The notes below the pieces were generated by a model that was not told where the DNA came from, did no database searches, and saw nothing but the letters and a program-made list of their open reading frames with translations. The translations under genes and the position numbers were made by a program. This document shows positions 63,766-64,000 of a DNA stretch of 64,000 bases, in pieces. Every line of letters begins with the position of its first letter. Position 1 is the stretch's first letter. Source of the DNA: UBA117 sp049975245 (lineage in GTDB: Archaea > Methanobacteriota > Methanobacteria > Methanobacteriales > Methanobacteriaceae); NCBI GenBank assembly GCA_049975245.1, contig JBNGDB010000012.1, forward strand, positions 11,643 to 75,642, read 5' to 3'.

Positions 63766-64000
63766 TTAATTTTCATCTTCAAATCTTCCAAGAGCATTAA
63801 GACAATGTTTCTTACCTGAGAGCGCGTCAAAGTCTTTAGGTTCTATTTTCAAAACATTATCGAAATATTTCAAAGCATCTTCAAATCTTCCAAGATCGAT
63901 GAGGACAGTTCCTATGTAATACATCGCATGAACATTGTTATTTTCTATTTTCAAAATGTCGTTGAAACAGTCTAATGCTTCTTCTAATCTTTTTAGATCA
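63766..64000 (-). CDS. TPR-repeat protein (partial)
   Basis: The 3-prime end of a gene that enters from beyond the window edge. The visible 77 codons contain two tetratricopeptide repeats: EEALDCFNDILKIENNNVHA and FEDALKYFDNVLKIEPKDFD. A stop at 63766-63768 ends the gene after RFEDEN. Only the end is visible, so its function and relation to the TPR protein at 648 are unknown. Confidence 0.8.
   Translation of the reverse strand, partial: DLKRLEEALDCFNDILKIENNNVHAMYYIGTVLIDLGRFEDALKYFDNVLKIEPKDFDALSGKKHCLNALGRFEDEN

Noticed and set aside
1..64000. tRNA, rRNA, IS elements or prophage structural genes
   Set aside because: No cloverleaf, rRNA block, transposase DDE motif, flanking inverted repeats or capsid/tail proteins were recognised by reading; a covariance-model search was not possible here.

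Overview
The window is AT-rich archaeal DNA, most likely from a member of the Methanobacteriales. This is inferred from a type III-A CRISPR locus with a Csa3-type regulator, a Mig-like thymine-DNA glycosylase closely resembling the one known from Methanothermobacter plasmids, purine-rich G-run Shine-Dalgarno sequences with frequent TTG and GTG starts, and small archaeal membrane proteins. No rRNA, tRNA, ribosomal-protein or central-metabolism gene was recognised. Almost the whole window reads as one large defence island.

Layout. 1-225 is the end of an unidentified gene. 648-6219 is a compact operon of an EVE-TPR protein, an SF2 helicase with a C-terminal HNH nuclease, and a pterin-dehydratase/HEAT fusion. 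6688-9104 holds small genes, including a PUA/EVE-like protein overlapping a PD-(D/E)XK nuclease. 9247-23568 is a type III-A CRISPR locus: array 1 (37 repeats), a leader interrupted by a 100-N assembly gap, cas1-cas2-cas6-csm6-like-csm5-csm4-csm3-csm2-cas10 read leftward, array 2 (12 contiguous repeats plus one separated relic), a matching leader, then the CARF-HTH regulator csa3. 24120-27713 is a patch of small membrane, zinc-finger and lipoprotein genes. 27881-33336 carries a NERD-helicase, a zinc-ribbon/Hsp20 fusion, a putative nuclease and an ARPP-1-like protein.

33631-41083 is a leftward four-gene operon of an Mre11/YhaO-like phosphoesterase, a YhaN-like SMC ATPase, a UvrD-family helicase and a PD-(D/E)XK/Fe-S nuclease. 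41590-49220 is a rightward operon of a small protein, an SMC-like ATPase, an McrB-like GTPase and an McrC-like nuclease. 49243-53623 is a leftward restriction-modification cluster: a ribbon-helix-helix regulator, a C5-cytosine methyltransferase, a Bsp6I-family endonuclease, a broken second endonuclease with an in-frame stop, its apparently intact paralogue, and the Mig-like glycosylase that would repair T:G mismatches from deaminated 5-methylcytosine. 53936-61559 is a divergent DISARM-like operon (drmA, drmB, drmE) without a recognisable drmC; the cytosine methyltransferase may serve both systems. 61560-64000 holds a DUF1232 protein, a possible antitoxin/PIN-toxin pair and a truncated TPR gene.

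The most interesting signals are these. Three spacers from the two arrays tile one short viral coding segment, with the single overlap mismatch at a codon wobble position. Spacers mostly look like sense-coding sequence on the plus strand, so crRNAs would be antisense to mRNA, as suits an RNA-targeting type III system. The EVE-TPR/helicase-HNH/PCD-HEAT operon and the YhaO-YhaN-UvrD-nuclease operon look like poorly described modules. Several genes show strong Shine-Dalgarno sequences correctly spaced to ATA or ATT codons. All family calls come from reading motifs by eye; no database search was run.
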